Positions 25,625-34,412 of a DNA stretch of 64,000 nt are shown here, one piece after another. Position 1 is the stretch's first letter, and every line of letters begins with the position of its first letter. Origin of the DNA: JBFLYH01 sp964630235. Lineage in GTDB: Bacteria > Oederibacteriota > JAAXVQ01 > JAUVAV01. The stretch covers positions 1-64,000 of the forward strand of contig CAZVUO010000001.1 of the NCBI GenBank assembly GCA_964630235.1, in the 5' to 3' direction. The position numbers and the translations under genes are program-made. A model generated the notes under the pieces. It saw nothing but the letters and a program-made list of their open reading frames with translations. It did not search any database and was not told where the DNA came from.

Positions 25625-28015
25625 TCACGCCAGCGGCGATTCGGCGTGCGCGTCCGCGAGGGGCATTTCAAAGACCCGGTAGGTCTTGACGCGGCGGCCG
25701 CCGTTTTCGGCGATCTCCTGGATGAGCGGCTGGTTGTCCTCCGGGACCCACGACAGTTCGCCGCGTGAATAGCCCATGGCCTTGGCCGCGCGGAAGGACT
25801 CGAGATACAGCAGGGTCTCCAGCCCCCGGCGGCGGAATTCCTTCCTGACCGCCAGCAGCGCGAAGCGGATCGTCTTGATCTTGCGGGAATACAGGTAAAA
25901 GCTCAGCATGTCGGTGATGCCCACCTTGCCGTTGTAGCGCTTGAATACCTCGTTGTAATTGGGCAGGATCAGGGAGAACCCCACGGGCTTGCCCTGGACC
26001 TCCACAAAGTGGACCAGGTCCGGCTCGATGACCGGCTTGAGCTTGGTGCTGAGCTGCTTCAGGTCGCCGGGGCCGAGCGACGCATAGCCCAGCGCTTCGC
26101 CGTCGCCGTCGCTGAGGATGTCCATCAGGGTCTGCATTTCCTTGCGGAAGCGGCTCTTGCGGAAGGGACGCGTGGTCACGCCCTCCTTGTGGCGCGTGTG
26201 CTCGGCCAGGCTCACCAGCCGTTCAGAGAGGGAACTCTGCGCCTCCAGCTCGTAGGCGTATAAATCCTTGGCCTTTTTGAGGCCGTACTGTTCGAAAAAG
26301 CCGGCATAGTAATCAGGGTTGTAGGGCATCATGATGGCCGGCGGGTGGTCGAAGCCGTCCACCTGGCATCCCAGGCCGTCCAGCGGCGAGAAGGTCATGG
26401 GGCCGCGCATGAGGGCCATGCCCTTCTCCGCCAGCCAGGTACGGGCCGCGTCCAGCAGGGCGGCCGCCACGCCGTAGTCCTGGTCCACCTCGAAGTAGCC
26501 GAAGAACCCGGCCTGCTCCTTGCGTTCGCTGTTGGCGCGGCGGTCAATGGCCGCGACGATACGGCCGACCACCTCGGAGCCCCGGCGGGCCAGGAACGCC
26601 TGGGCTTCGCCGTGCTGGTAAAAAACATTCTTATCGCGGCGGAACAGGATCTCCACTTCGGACAGGAGCGGCGGCACCCACTGCTTGTCGCGATGGTAGA
26701 CGGTCCACGGCACTTTCAGGAATTGCTTTTGCGGCGAGGCGTATTTCTCCCAGGTCATGAGCGCCTTGGCCCGCGAGGAGACGCGCATGGGCACGCTCAG
26801 GATCTCCACCGGCGCGCCCGGAGCATTGGGCCCGATGATGCCGAGCTCCGTGCCGACCTGTTCAAGTTTCTCCAGCGCGAAATCCAGTTCCTCGCGCTTG
26901 TGGGTGGCGGTGTAAGAGGTGCGCACGCAGGCCATGCCCGGCGGCACGGCCGGCGAGACCACGGGATTGACGTACACGCCTTCCTGCTCCAGCCGTTTGG
27001 CGAACTGGAAGGTCTTCAGATCGTCGCCGATGATGATGGGAATAATGGCCGATTCCGTCGGCCAGGTGCGGTAGCCCAGGGCTTTGACCCGCTCCAGCAT
27101 GTAGGCCACATTTTCGCGGAGCCGCGTCATGCGCTCGGGCTCCCGTTCCAGGATCTTCAACGCCGCCAGCGCCGCGGCCACGGCCGACGGCGGCGGCGCG
27201 GCCTGGAAGATGAAGGCGCGGGAGTTATGCTTGAGGAAGGAGATGACCTTGGCTTCGCCTGCAATAAAGCCGCCGAGGCTGGCGAAGGACTTTGAGAACG
27301 TGGCCATGACCAGGTCCACCTCGTCGAGCACGCCCAGTTCCTCGCAGGCGCCGCGGCCGTGCTTGCCGAGCACGCCCAGGCCGTGCGCCTCGTCCACCAT
27401 CAGGCGGGCGCCGTATTTCCTGGCCAGGGGCGCGATGTGCCGCAGGTCCGCCAGGTCGCCCTCCATGGAGAAGACGCCGTCCACCACGATCAGCTTGCCC
27501 ACGTCCTTGCCTTCCAGGTTTTGCAGGATGCGCTCCAGGTCATCCATGTCGTTGTGCCGGAACTTCAGCAGTTTGCCGTAGGCCAGCCGGCAGCCGTCCA
27601 GGATCGAGGCGTGATTGGTGCGGTCCGAAATGACCACGTCGCCGCGGGAGACCAGGGTGGAGATGACGCCCTGGTTGGTGGTAAAGCCCGTGGTATAGAC
27701 CAGCGCCGCTTCCTTCTGCATGAACTTGGCCAGCCGTTCCTCCAGCTCCACGTGCAGGTCAATGGTGCCGTTCAGGAAGCGCGAGCCCGTGCAGCCCGAG
27801 CCGTACTTCTCCACGGCCGCAATGGCCGCGGCCTTGACCTCGGGGTGGGTGGTGAGGCCCAGGTAGTTGTTCGAACCGATCATGACGGTCTTCTTGCCGT
27901 TCATGACCGTGGTGGTGTCCACGGCGGTCTGGTTCATGCGGAAGTACGGGTACAGGCCAAGGGCGATGACCTTTTCCGCGTCTTGATAGTCATAGGCTTT
28001 TTTGAACAGGTCCAT
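25625..28015 (-). CDS. serine palmitoyltransferase-like PLP enzyme fused to a GNAT-like acyltransferase domain
   Basis: Residues 1-395 are an alpha-oxoamine synthase: MDLFKKAYDY, LGLYPYFR, MIGSNNYLGLTTHPEV, His135 in NHAS, Asp208/His211 in VDEAHGLGVLG and the PLP lysine Lys242 in TFSKSFASLGG. The PYFR start and SNNYLGLTTHPEVK region resemble Bacteroidetes serine palmitoyltransferases more than BioF or Kbl. Residues 415-796 form a GNAT-like domain. It contains GFFGYFEVDQD, MALMRGPMTFSPLDGLG and RGELSWVPEDN and is clearly related to the stand-alone protein at 60890-62050. SPT condenses serine with an acyl thioester to 3-ketosphinganine; the second domain could N-acylate it. The upstream neighbour is cysE. 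Function beyond family level is inferred. Confidence 0.85.
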   Translation of the reverse strand: MDLFKKAYDYQDAEKVIALGLYPYFRMNQTAVDTTTVMNGKKTVMIGSNNYLGLTTHPEVKAAAIAAVEKYGSGCTGSRFLNGTIDLHVELEERLAKFMQKEAALVYTTGFTTNQGVISTLVSRGDVVISDRTNHASILDGCRLAYGKLLKFRHNDMDDLERILQNLEGKDVGKLIVVDGVFSMEGDLADLRHIAPLARKYGARLMVDEAHGLGVLGKHGRGACEELGVLDEVDLVMATFSKSFASLGGFIAGEAKVISFLKHNSRAFIFQAAPPPSAVAAALAALKILEREPERMTRLRENVAYMLERVKALGYRTWPTESAIIPIIIGDDLKTFQFAKRLEQEGVYVNPVVSPAVPPGMACVRTSYTATHKREELDFALEKLEQVGTELGIIGPNAPGAPVEILSVPMRVSSRAKALMTWEKYASPQKQFLKVPWTVYHRDKQWVPPLLSEVEILFRRDKNVFYQHGEAQAFLARRGSEVVGRIVAAIDRRANSERKEQAGFFGYFEVDQDYGVAAALLDAARTWLAEKGMALMRGPMTFSPLDGLGCQVDGFDHPPAIMMPYNPDYYAGFFEQYGLKKAKDLYAYELEAQSSLSERLVSLAEHTRHKEGVTTRPFRKSRFRKEMQTLMDILSDGDGEALGYASLGPGDLKQLSTKLKPVIEPDLVHFVEVQGKPVGFSLILPNYNEVFKRYNGKVGITDMLSFYLYSRKIKTIRFALLAVRKEFRRRGLETLLYLESFRAAKAMGYSRGELSWVPEDNQPLIQEIAENGGRRVKTYRVFEMPLADAHAESPLA

Positions 28016-28205
28016 CTCAGATCACCTCTACTTCGCTAAACCAAAATAAGCTTGCTACGTCGCTAACGCGCCTCGCAATGACAGTCCTTATGAAAGGTCG
28101 CCATCGCGAGCGACCGTAGGAAGTCCCCTATCTACTTTTCCCCAATCATCCTTCCGGTCGGGGCGATCCCGCGAAGGATCGCGCGGCCATCTCAGACCGA
28201 TGGCG

Positions 28206-28234
28206 ATTGTAAAAGGGTCGCCCGTCCCTGTCAA
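28206..28234 (-). promoter_or_regulatory. near-consensus promoter of the SPT-GNAT fusion gene
   Basis: TTGACA (28234-28229) and TACAAT (28211-28206) are 17 bases apart on the minus strand. The -35 contains the TGA stop of cysE (28233-28231). A leader of about 185 bases follows; it carries a half copy of the TCGCAATGAC repeat and no small gene. Confidence 0.7.
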
Positions 28235-28965
28235 TCCTTTCGCGTCCCCCGGCCCTCCGGGGCCGGTTCCTGCTCCAGGAAGGTCTCGATGTGCTGCTCC
28301 TCTTCCTGCATATGCTGCTGTTCGAACTCGTTTTTGGTGAAACATTTTTTATCCAGCATGAGCTTGGTCAGGGCGTTGATCCGGTTGTCCAGGTGGCGGA
28401 CCACGTCGAGCACCGGGTCAGGGAGCAGGTTGTGGTCCAGGGGCGAGACCGGGCGGGCGCCGCCGGGAAGACGTACGATCTTGCCGGGATTGCCGACCAC
28501 CGTGCAGCCCGCGGGCACGTCGCGCACCACCACGGCCATGGCCCCGATCTTCGCGCCCCGGCCGATGGTCACGGCGCCGAGCACCTTGGCCCCCACCCCG
28601 ATCACCGCGTCCGGCTCGATGGTCGGGTGGCGTTTGACCTTCTGCAGCGAAGTTCCGCCCAGGGTCACGCCCTGGTACATGAGCACCCCGTCCCCCACTT
28701 CGGCCGTCTCGCCGATCACCACTCCCTGGCCGTGGTCAATGAACACCCCGCGCCCGAGTCTGGCGCCGGGGTGGATCTCGATGCCGGTCAGGAAGCGCGA
28801 GCAGTGCGACACCAGCCGCCCCAGGGTCTTGAGCTTGACCACCCAGAGCGCGTGCGCCAGCCGGTGCAGCCACAGGGCGTGCAGCCCCGGGTAGCACAGC
28901 AGCACCTCGATGATGTTCCTGGCCGCCGGATCCTTGGCGAAAACCGCTCTCACGTTGTCGAACAT
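28231..28965 (-). CDS. cysE: serine O-acetyltransferase
   Basis: The 244-residue protein has an N-terminal helical SATase region (LLCYPGLHALWLHRLAHALW) and the left-handed beta-helix of hexapeptide repeats (IEIHPGARLGRGVFIDHGQGVVIGETAEVGDG, HPTIEPDAVIGVGAKVLG). It acetylates serine for cysteine synthesis. GGAGG lies upstream of the ATG. A perfect 14-bp hairpin abuts the ribosome site. The C-terminus has an unusual Gln/Glu-rich tail of about 40 residues (EQQHMQEEEQHIETFLEQE). It uses serine, as the fusion enzyme downstream may. Confidence 0.93.
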   Translation of the reverse strand: MFDNVRAVFAKDPAARNIIEVLLCYPGLHALWLHRLAHALWVVKLKTLGRLVSHCSRFLTGIEIHPGARLGRGVFIDHGQGVVIGETAEVGDGVLMYQGVTLGGTSLQKVKRHPTIEPDAVIGVGAKVLGAVTIGRGAKIGAMAVVVRDVPAGCTVVGNPGKIVRLPGGARPVSPLDHNLLPDPVLDVVRHLDNRINALTKLMLDKKCFTKNEFEQQHMQEEEQHIETFLEQEPAPEGRGTRKD

Positions 28966-28978
28966 ACGGCACCTCCGC

Positions 28979-29018
28979 GTAACCGATCAACCCTATCCCA
29001 AACAGGTTGATCGGTTAC
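28979..29018 (-). promoter_or_regulatory. perfect leader hairpin abutting the cysE ribosome-binding site
   Basis: GTAACCGATCAACC (28979-28992) pairs perfectly with GGTTGATCGGTTAC (29005-29018) across a 12-base loop. On the cysE mRNA the hairpin ends at the first base of the GCGGAGGT site, 14 bases before the ATG. There is no T-run, so translational control or mRNA stability is more likely than termination. Confidence 0.6.
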
Positions 29019-29281
29019 AGAGCATTTGAGCATTAGAAAGGAGAGCGTAGAGCATCACGCTCAAACGCGGTCTCCTCTCCTCTTTCACCTCTCGTTCCTT
29101 TCACCAGGAGAACTGTGTCGCAACAGTGCCTTTAATTAATCGTCATTCCGGCGTGGTTTAAGCCGGAATCCAGGGATCTTGGTTTTAGGACCTTCTCTGG
29201 ACCCCGGCTACGAACATGCCGGGGTGACGAATCCTAAAAGGTCTAACAATATCCTTGCGGCACAGACCCTTGAGGAAGGTT
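29019..29281. repeat. intergenic stretch with a facing pair of CCGGAATGAC-type palindromes
   Basis: No gene is seen. At 29141-29175 is CGTCATTCCGGC...AGCCGGAATCCAGGG. At 29197-29230 an inverted relative reads CTGGACCCCGGCT...GCCGGGGTGACGA. The two together form a larger imperfect inverted repeat of about 90 bases. The same paired layout occurs at 40822-40911. No T-box or other known cysE leader could be recognised. Confidence 0.6.
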
Positions 29282-30898
29282 TCATTCCTCCCCGATCACC
29301 ACCACGCTGGTCTCGGCCGAAACGACCTTCAAGGCATCGGCCTTGAGCGCGGGATTGACCGACACGGTCAGCCGGCGCTTGGCTTGCAAAGCCCGGTCCA
29401 CCAGGTCCGGGACCTGGGCCTGGCCAGGCCAGTTGGCGGGGACTTCCAGCCGGAAGGATCTTTCGCCGGTCATATGCTCGGCGCGTTCCAGGAGCCGCAG
29501 AACTTTGATGCGGAGCGTATCCTCCGAAGTCACCCAGCCCATGCCCTGGCAGTGCGGACAGGGGCTGCCCAGGGACCGCAGCAGGCTGCCGCGCACCCGT
29601 TTCCTGGTCATCTCGATGATCCCCAGGTCGGTCAGCTTGCGCACGCTGGTTTTGGCCCGGTCCCGGCGCACGGCCTTGAGCAATTCCTGGTACACCCGCT
29701 CCTTGTGCTCGGGCAGGCGCATATCAATGAAATCCAGCACGATGATGCCGCCCAGGTCCCGCAACCGCAGCTGCCGGCCGATCTCCTGCGCGGCTTCGAG
29801 GTTGGTCCTCAGGATCGTCTCGTCCTGCCGCTGCCGGCCCACGTTGCGGCCGGTGTTCACGTCCACGACCACCAGGGCTTCGGTCTCCTCGATCACCAGG
29901 TAGCCGCCGCATTTGAGCCACACCTTGGGACGCAGGGCTTTTTCGACCTCGTCGTCCAGGTTCAGGGACTCAAACAGCGATTCCTTGCCGCGGTACAGCT
30001 CCACCTTGGGTTTAAGCGAGGTGAGGGCGGTGCCCAACCATTTCCGAATGTCCTTGCCGTGCTGCTGGGAATCAATGACGATCTTCTTGTCTTCGTCGGT
30101 CAAAATGTCCCGGACGACGCGGTGCAGCAACCCCTGCTCGCTGTGCAGCACCGCGGGCGCGGAGATGCGTTTTTCCTGGATCTTGAGCTGCTTCCACAGC
30201 TTGACCAGGAACTGGACCTCGGCCGCCAGTTCCTTTTCGGTCGCGTTTTCGGCCGAAGTGCGGGCGATCACGCCGAAGCCCCGCGGAGTGATGCGGTCCA
30301 GTATTTTCTTCAGCCGGCTGCGGGTCGCCTCCTGGTTGAGGCGGTGCGACACGCCCGAATGCAGCGCGCCGGGGATCAGCACCAGCATGCGCGAGGGCAG
30401 GGAGAGCTGGCCGGTGAGCCGCGGTCCCTTGGTGGAGATGGATTCCTTCTCCACCTGCACCAGGATCTCCTGGCCTTTGGTCAAAAGTTCCTGGATCGGG
30501 CGCCTCCCGCCCCGGCCGCCGCCGTCACTGCGCTCGTTTTCCTCCTCGTCCTGATCGCCCTCCTGCTTGCGGGCCTGTTTGGCGTCCATGTAATCCTCGA
30601 TGGTGAAGGATTCGGTCGCCACGTCCCGCGCGTGGAGGAACCCGGCCTTGTCCAGACCGATGTCCACGAACGCGGCCTGCAAACCCGGCAGCACGGCGTT
30701 CACGCGCCCTTTGTAGATATTGCCCACGATCGAGGCTTCGGCCCGGCGTTCAAAATAGTACTCGGCCAGGCGCCCCTCCTCCAAAAAAGCCACGCGGGTT
30801 TCAAAATCGTCCTGGGAAATGATCATCTCCCGTTCCTGCTTCAAGAACGGCGTGAGTACCGGGCGTTCCCGCCGGAACCGCTTTCTATTGTTACCCAT
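29282..30898 (-). CDS. rng: ribonuclease G/E
   Basis: The 538-residue protein has an N-terminal S1 domain (GNIYKGRVNAVLPGLQAAFVDIGLDKAGFLHARDV) interrupted by an acidic/Gly-rich insert (residues about 110-130). The RNase E/G catalytic core follows (VVVDVNTGRNVG and GGIIVLDFIDMR hold the Mg-binding Asp residues), then the zinc-link CPHC. It matures rRNA and decays mRNA. No long scaffold tail is present, so RNase G type. It follows the radical-SAM gene, as in many genomes where rng precedes rplU. Confidence 0.95.
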   Translation of the reverse strand: MGNNRKRFRRERPVLTPFLKQEREMIISQDDFETRVAFLEEGRLAEYYFERRAEASIVGNIYKGRVNAVLPGLQAAFVDIGLDKAGFLHARDVATESFTIEDYMDAKQARKQEGDQDEEENERSDGGGRGGRRPIQELLTKGQEILVQVEKESISTKGPRLTGQLSLPSRMLVLIPGALHSGVSHRLNQEATRSRLKKILDRITPRGFGVIARTSAENATEKELAAEVQFLVKLWKQLKIQEKRISAPAVLHSEQGLLHRVVRDILTDEDKKIVIDSQQHGKDIRKWLGTALTSLKPKVELYRGKESLFESLNLDDEVEKALRPKVWLKCGGYLVIEETEALVVVDVNTGRNVGRQRQDETILRTNLEAAQEIGRQLRLRDLGGIIVLDFIDMRLPEHKERVYQELLKAVRRDRAKTSVRKLTDLGIIEMTRKRVRGSLLRSLGSPCPHCQGMGWVTSEDTLRIKVLRLLERAEHMTGERSFRLEVPANWPGQAQVPDLVDRALQAKRRLTVSVNPALKADALKVVSAETSVVVIGEE

Positions 30899-30924
30899 AA
30901 TAAAAACCTCTTTTCATTATATTA

Positions 30925-31030
30925 GTGGAGTGGTCCCCCGGACTAAAGTCCGGGGCTCCCTCTCTCCGCATAAAATCCCGCAAATCATCTCCCCGGGCTG
31001 AAGCCCGGGGATTCATGCGGAGGGATTGAA
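30925..31030. repeat. about 106-bp multi-hairpin element, copy 1
   Basis: Contains CCCCGGACTAAAGTCCGGGG, CCGGGCTGAAGCCCGGGG, and outer TCCCTCTCTCCGCAT against ATGCGGAGGGA. A near-identical copy lies at 57609-57733, 27 kb away, with one 19-base insertion. It lies just upstream of rng. No transposase or TIR-coding gene is nearby. Confidence 0.85.
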
Positions 31031-31052
31031 CTCTATGCCGAAGTTTTCCGCC

Positions 31053-31162
31053 CGTCATTGCGAGCGAGGCCCCGAGACAGAGCAAAACAATCCCGTCATC
31101 ACTTGCCTGTTCGAGATTGCTTCGGCCCCCTTCGACATGCCCGGGGTGCCTCGCAATGACTT
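31053..31162. repeat. dispersed GTCATTGCGAGCGAGG...CCTCGCAATGAC inverted repeat
   Basis: GTCATTGCGAGCGAGG at 31054 faces CCTCGCAATGAC ending near 31160. It is the same family as the copies at 14527, 28070, 46316 and 46533. With the element at 30925 it fills the 299-base gap between the radical-SAM gene and rng; no gene is seen there. Confidence 0.65.
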
Positions 31163-31197
31163 TCTGACCGATACCTTCTCCTTGACTGCTTTACTTA

Positions 31198-33795
31198 TCA
31201 CGGGATCGTGATCTTCCCCTGACTCCAGCGGCCCGAAGCCAACCGGGTCACCTGCACCGCCCAGGGCTCCGCCTCGGCGCCGCACAGGTACTGCACCAGG
31301 GTCGAGACTTTGGCCGCGCGGGGCGCTTCCGTGGAGTGCAGGAGACGCACCGCGGGCGCGTCGGCCGGCTGGCCGTCCGGCAGAAGGACCAGTTCGCGCA
31401 CCGACGGTTTAAGGTCCACTTCCACGGTCCCGTGCTTCGACCACTGCGGCCGCGGCATCTGCCCGGCGGTCAGCAGGGTCTGGATCCGCTCCTCCAGCTT
31501 TTGCCGGAGTCCCTCGTTCTCGGGGAACCGCAGGATGTATTCACCCGCCTGGATCTGCTCGCTCAACGCCGGCGTGCTGAGCGGGACTTCCCTGCCGGCC
31601 TCCACCTGCAGACCGGCCGGCAGTTTGGCGTTCAGGGCGGGCATCAGGTCGCGCGGATCGCGCCACTGGTCCAGACCCAGGTCCATCCATTCGGCCAGAC
31701 CCATGTAGCCGAGGGACAGCGGCGGCCCGAACGCCAGGGACGGCTGCGGATGGAAGCCCACCGAGTAGTGCAGGGGCAGCCCCGCGCGCCGCGCGGCCCG
31801 GCGGAACAGATTGACCAGATCCAAATGCCCCACGAACCGCAGGTCGCCGGTCTTGCGGTAGCGCAGGCGCAGGCGCACGGTCTCGCGTTCCGGCCGCGGA
31901 CCTGCGGCAGGCGCCGGGACCGCGGCCTGGTTCAGGGGCGGGGCCGCGGGCAGAGGGCAGGTGCCGGGCTCCCGCGCCCCGCATTGCCGGCACGGGCCTT
32001 CCAGACGGCAGTCGGGCGTGGTCTCCCCGGCCAGGGACCGCTGGTGCTCCGCTTCCAGAAACGCGCGTGTCACGCCCACCTGCAGATGGTCCCACGGCAG
32101 GGGCGCGTCCAGCGGACGGACGGCCAGGGCGTAGCGGTCCGGATCGGTTCCGGTCTCCCGGAAGGCTTGTTCCCAGAGGCCGAAGCGGAACTGGTCCCCC
32201 CAGCTGTCAAAACGCGCGCCCAGCTCCCAGGCGCGGAGGATCGCGGGCCACAGCCGGCGGTCGCCGCGCGCCAGCACCGCTTCCAGGTAGCTGCGGTCCA
32301 GCTCGTCCCGCAGACGCCGGTCACGGGGCAGGCCGATGGTCCGCGGCAGGACGCGCGCCAGCGCCTGCCATCGCCGCTGGGCCTCTGCCCGCGGCAGCTG
32401 CGGCTCCCACTGGAACGGCGTGTGCGGTTTGGGTACGAACAGGTTCAGACCCAGGTTGAAGCGCGGCCCGCGGCGGGACGTGCCGCCGGAACGCCCCGCG
32501 TCCAGCAGGCGCCGCACGAGCCGGCCGATGGCCTCCACGTCCGCGTCGGTCTCGGTCGGCAGGCCGAGCATAAAGTAGAGTTTTACCAGGTCCCAGCCCT
32601 CGGCGAAAACCGAGGCCAGGTTGCGGAGCAACTGTTCTTCGTCAAGCGGTTTGTTGATCACGCGCCGCAGCCGGTCACTGCCCGCTTCAGGCGCGAACGT
32701 CAGCCCGGTGCGGCGCACCACGCGGACGATCTCAGCGAGTTCCCGCTGGAACGAATCCAGGCGCAGGGACGGTAGCGACAACGCCACCCGCTCCGCGGCC
32801 AGGGGCGGCAGCAGGCAGCGGAGGAGCGGCACGATCTGGGTATAGTCGCCGGAGGAAAGCGCGGTGAAGGATACTTCCTCGTAGCCCGTGGCGCGCACCA
32901 TTTCCAGCAACTGGGAAAACAATTCCTGCGGGTCCCGTTCGCGCACCGGCCGCGTAAGCATGCCCGCCTGGCAGAAACGGCAGCCGCGCGCGCAGCCCCG
33001 GAAGAGTTCGGCGGAGATCCGGTCGTGCGTGACGCCCAAATACGGCACCAGCGGCGCGCGCGGCAGGCTGGGGGGCGCTTCCACGCGCCGCCGGACCACT
33101 GGCGGCGCGCCCGCAAGCGGGGTCACGCCCGCGAAGGCCCCGTTTGCGGCGTAGCGCGGTTCGTACAGCGACGGCACGTAGACACCCGGAAGGTGCGCCA
33201 GCTCCCGCAGGCGCTCGTCGCGCGGCCTGGATCGCAGTTCCTGGTGGCGCAGGATCACGTCCAAAAAAGCCTGTTCCCCGTCGCCCAGCACCAGCAGGTC
33301 GAACGCCGCGGCCACGGGTTCGGGATTCGCCGCGCCCGGCCCCCCGCCCACGACCAGCGGATGTTCCAGCCCGCGCTGCGCCGCCGTGACCGGGATCCCG
33401 CCCAGGTCCAGCAGGTTAAGAACGTTGGTGTACGAAAGCTCGTGCTGCAGGGTGACGCCCACCACGTCGAAATCCGAGAGCCGGGTCCCGGTCTCCAGCG
33501 AGACCAGCGGCACGCGCTGCTGCCGCAGGAGCTGTTCGGCGTCGGTCCAGGGCGAGAACACGCGTTCGGCGAAAATACGCGGATGGCGGTTCAGGTGTTC
33601 GTACAGGATCTGAAATCCGAGGTAGGAGAACCCGATCTCGTAGACGTCCGGAAACGCCAGGGCCACGCGGCAATCCACCGACCGCGGATCCTTGCGCATC
33701 TCATTCCATTCGCCGCCGATGTAACGGGCCGGTTTCTGGACGCGCGGAAAAATCTCCCGGCGCAGAATCTGGGACCAATCCGAAGATTTAGGCAA
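31198..33795 (-). CDS. B12-binding radical SAM protein (TIGR03960) fused to DUF2344 domain
   Basis: The 865-residue product combines three parts. Residues 1-200 form a cobalamin-binding-like domain (VVGVTLQHELSYTN, LVVGGGPGAANPEP). A radical SAM core follows, with the cluster motif CARGCRFC near residue 270. A C-terminal DUF2344 domain (RLRLRYRKTGDLRFVGHLDL, LHYSVGFHPQPSLAFGPPLSLG) starts near residue 625. Many genomes encode the last part as a separate gene; here it is fused. Function is not established, but it is conserved next to rng/rplU. The start is a TTG at 33795 with a weak site; a later start is possible. Confidence 0.88.
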   Translation of the reverse strand: MPKSSDWSQILRREIFPRVQKPARYIGGEWNEMRKDPRSVDCRVALAFPDVYEIGFSYLGFQILYEHLNRHPRIFAERVFSPWTDAEQLLRQQRVPLVSLETGTRLSDFDVVGVTLQHELSYTNVLNLLDLGGIPVTAAQRGLEHPLVVGGGPGAANPEPVAAAFDLLVLGDGEQAFLDVILRHQELRSRPRDERLRELAHLPGVYVPSLYEPRYAANGAFAGVTPLAGAPPVVRRRVEAPPSLPRAPLVPYLGVTHDRISAELFRGCARGCRFCQAGMLTRPVRERDPQELFSQLLEMVRATGYEEVSFTALSSGDYTQIVPLLRCLLPPLAAERVALSLPSLRLDSFQRELAEIVRVVRRTGLTFAPEAGSDRLRRVINKPLDEEQLLRNLASVFAEGWDLVKLYFMLGLPTETDADVEAIGRLVRRLLDAGRSGGTSRRGPRFNLGLNLFVPKPHTPFQWEPQLPRAEAQRRWQALARVLPRTIGLPRDRRLRDELDRSYLEAVLARGDRRLWPAILRAWELGARFDSWGDQFRFGLWEQAFRETGTDPDRYALAVRPLDAPLPWDHLQVGVTRAFLEAEHQRSLAGETTPDCRLEGPCRQCGAREPGTCPLPAAPPLNQAAVPAPAAGPRPERETVRLRLRYRKTGDLRFVGHLDLVNLFRRAARRAGLPLHYSVGFHPQPSLAFGPPLSLGYMGLAEWMDLGLDQWRDPRDLMPALNAKLPAGLQVEAGREVPLSTPALSEQIQAGEYILRFPENEGLRQKLEERIQTLLTAGQMPRPQWSKHGTVEVDLKPSVRELVLLPDGQPADAPAVRLLHSTEAPRAAKVSTLVQYLCGAEAEPWAVQVTRLASGRWSQGKITIP

Positions 33796-33937
33796 GTGAC
33801 GAACCTACTTCAAAGATAGTGGGCCGCGTCCCCGGAGGGACCGGCGGCCGTATGGGTGAAGCCCGCGCCCTGCGGCGGGGGCAATCGTTAACCATGCGAA
33901 CCCTTCGTTCAGGGTGCCCCATTATAGGGCCAATCTT

Positions 33938-33963
33938 AAAAAAAAGCCTGAAGTATTTTCAGG
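33938..33963 (-). terminator. candidate terminator or attenuator ahead of the radical-SAM gene
   Basis: On the minus strand CCTGAA/TTCAGG form a 6-bp stem with a 5-base loop, followed by one C and eight T. It lies between rodA (ends 34420) and the radical-SAM start (33795). It could end the rod-shape transcript or attenuate the next gene. Confidence 0.5.
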
Positions 33964-34276
33964 TTCAACACTGGTCCTTTCGAATTCCTCTCCCCGTGGG
34001 AGAGAATCCAGGAGAGGGGGTCAATCAGCCAAGCTCGTGCCCCCTCCCCCTGCCCCTCCCACCATGTCCTGGGGAGGGGAGTGTCTTGGTGCGCCGGACT
34101 TTTTAGGCTGCGGGCGGGAACCTTGACGCAGGCGGCAATATGCGCCACGCCCTTAAGAACCCATCGCCGTAGACCTTGGTCTTCCGCTTTCCCTCTTCCT
34201 TTACGGCGAGCAGCTGGCTGATTTTTCAGTTGCGTGCGGGAACCGCGCAATCAGTTCTTTTCCTTCCTACCCTACA

Positions 34277-34412
34277 GGTTTTGCAGTGCGGCCTTTTTAA
34301 GTTGCTGGCGGTAACTTCGACGCAGACAGCAGCCTTCGCCACGCCCCACCGGGCCTATCGCAGTAGACCTTGTTTTCCGCTTGGCAACTTAAAAAGGCCG
34401 CACTGCAAAACC
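34277..34412. repeat. perfect 29-bp inverted repeat flanking a structured 78-base core
   Basis: GGTTTTGCAGTGCGGCC...AAGTTGC (34277-34305) is the exact reverse complement of 34384-34412. The right arm begins 7 bases downstream of the rodA stop on the minus strand, so the rodA transcript would end in this hairpin. No U-tract follows directly. Confidence 0.85.

Noticed and set aside
29019..29281. Cysteine T-box or other known riboswitch ahead of cysE
   Set aside because: No AGGGTGG-type T-box sequence or specifier loop could be found. Only the 14-bp hairpin and dispersed palindromes are seen.
29255..30925. Plus-strand 556-codon frame
   Set aside because: It is exactly antisense to RNase G, whose motifs are clear.
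34099..34412. Cyclic di-GMP (GEMM) riboswitch
   Set aside because: ACGCAG and GCC blocks vaguely recall it, but the conserved GEMM core and tetraloop-receptor pattern are missing on both strands.
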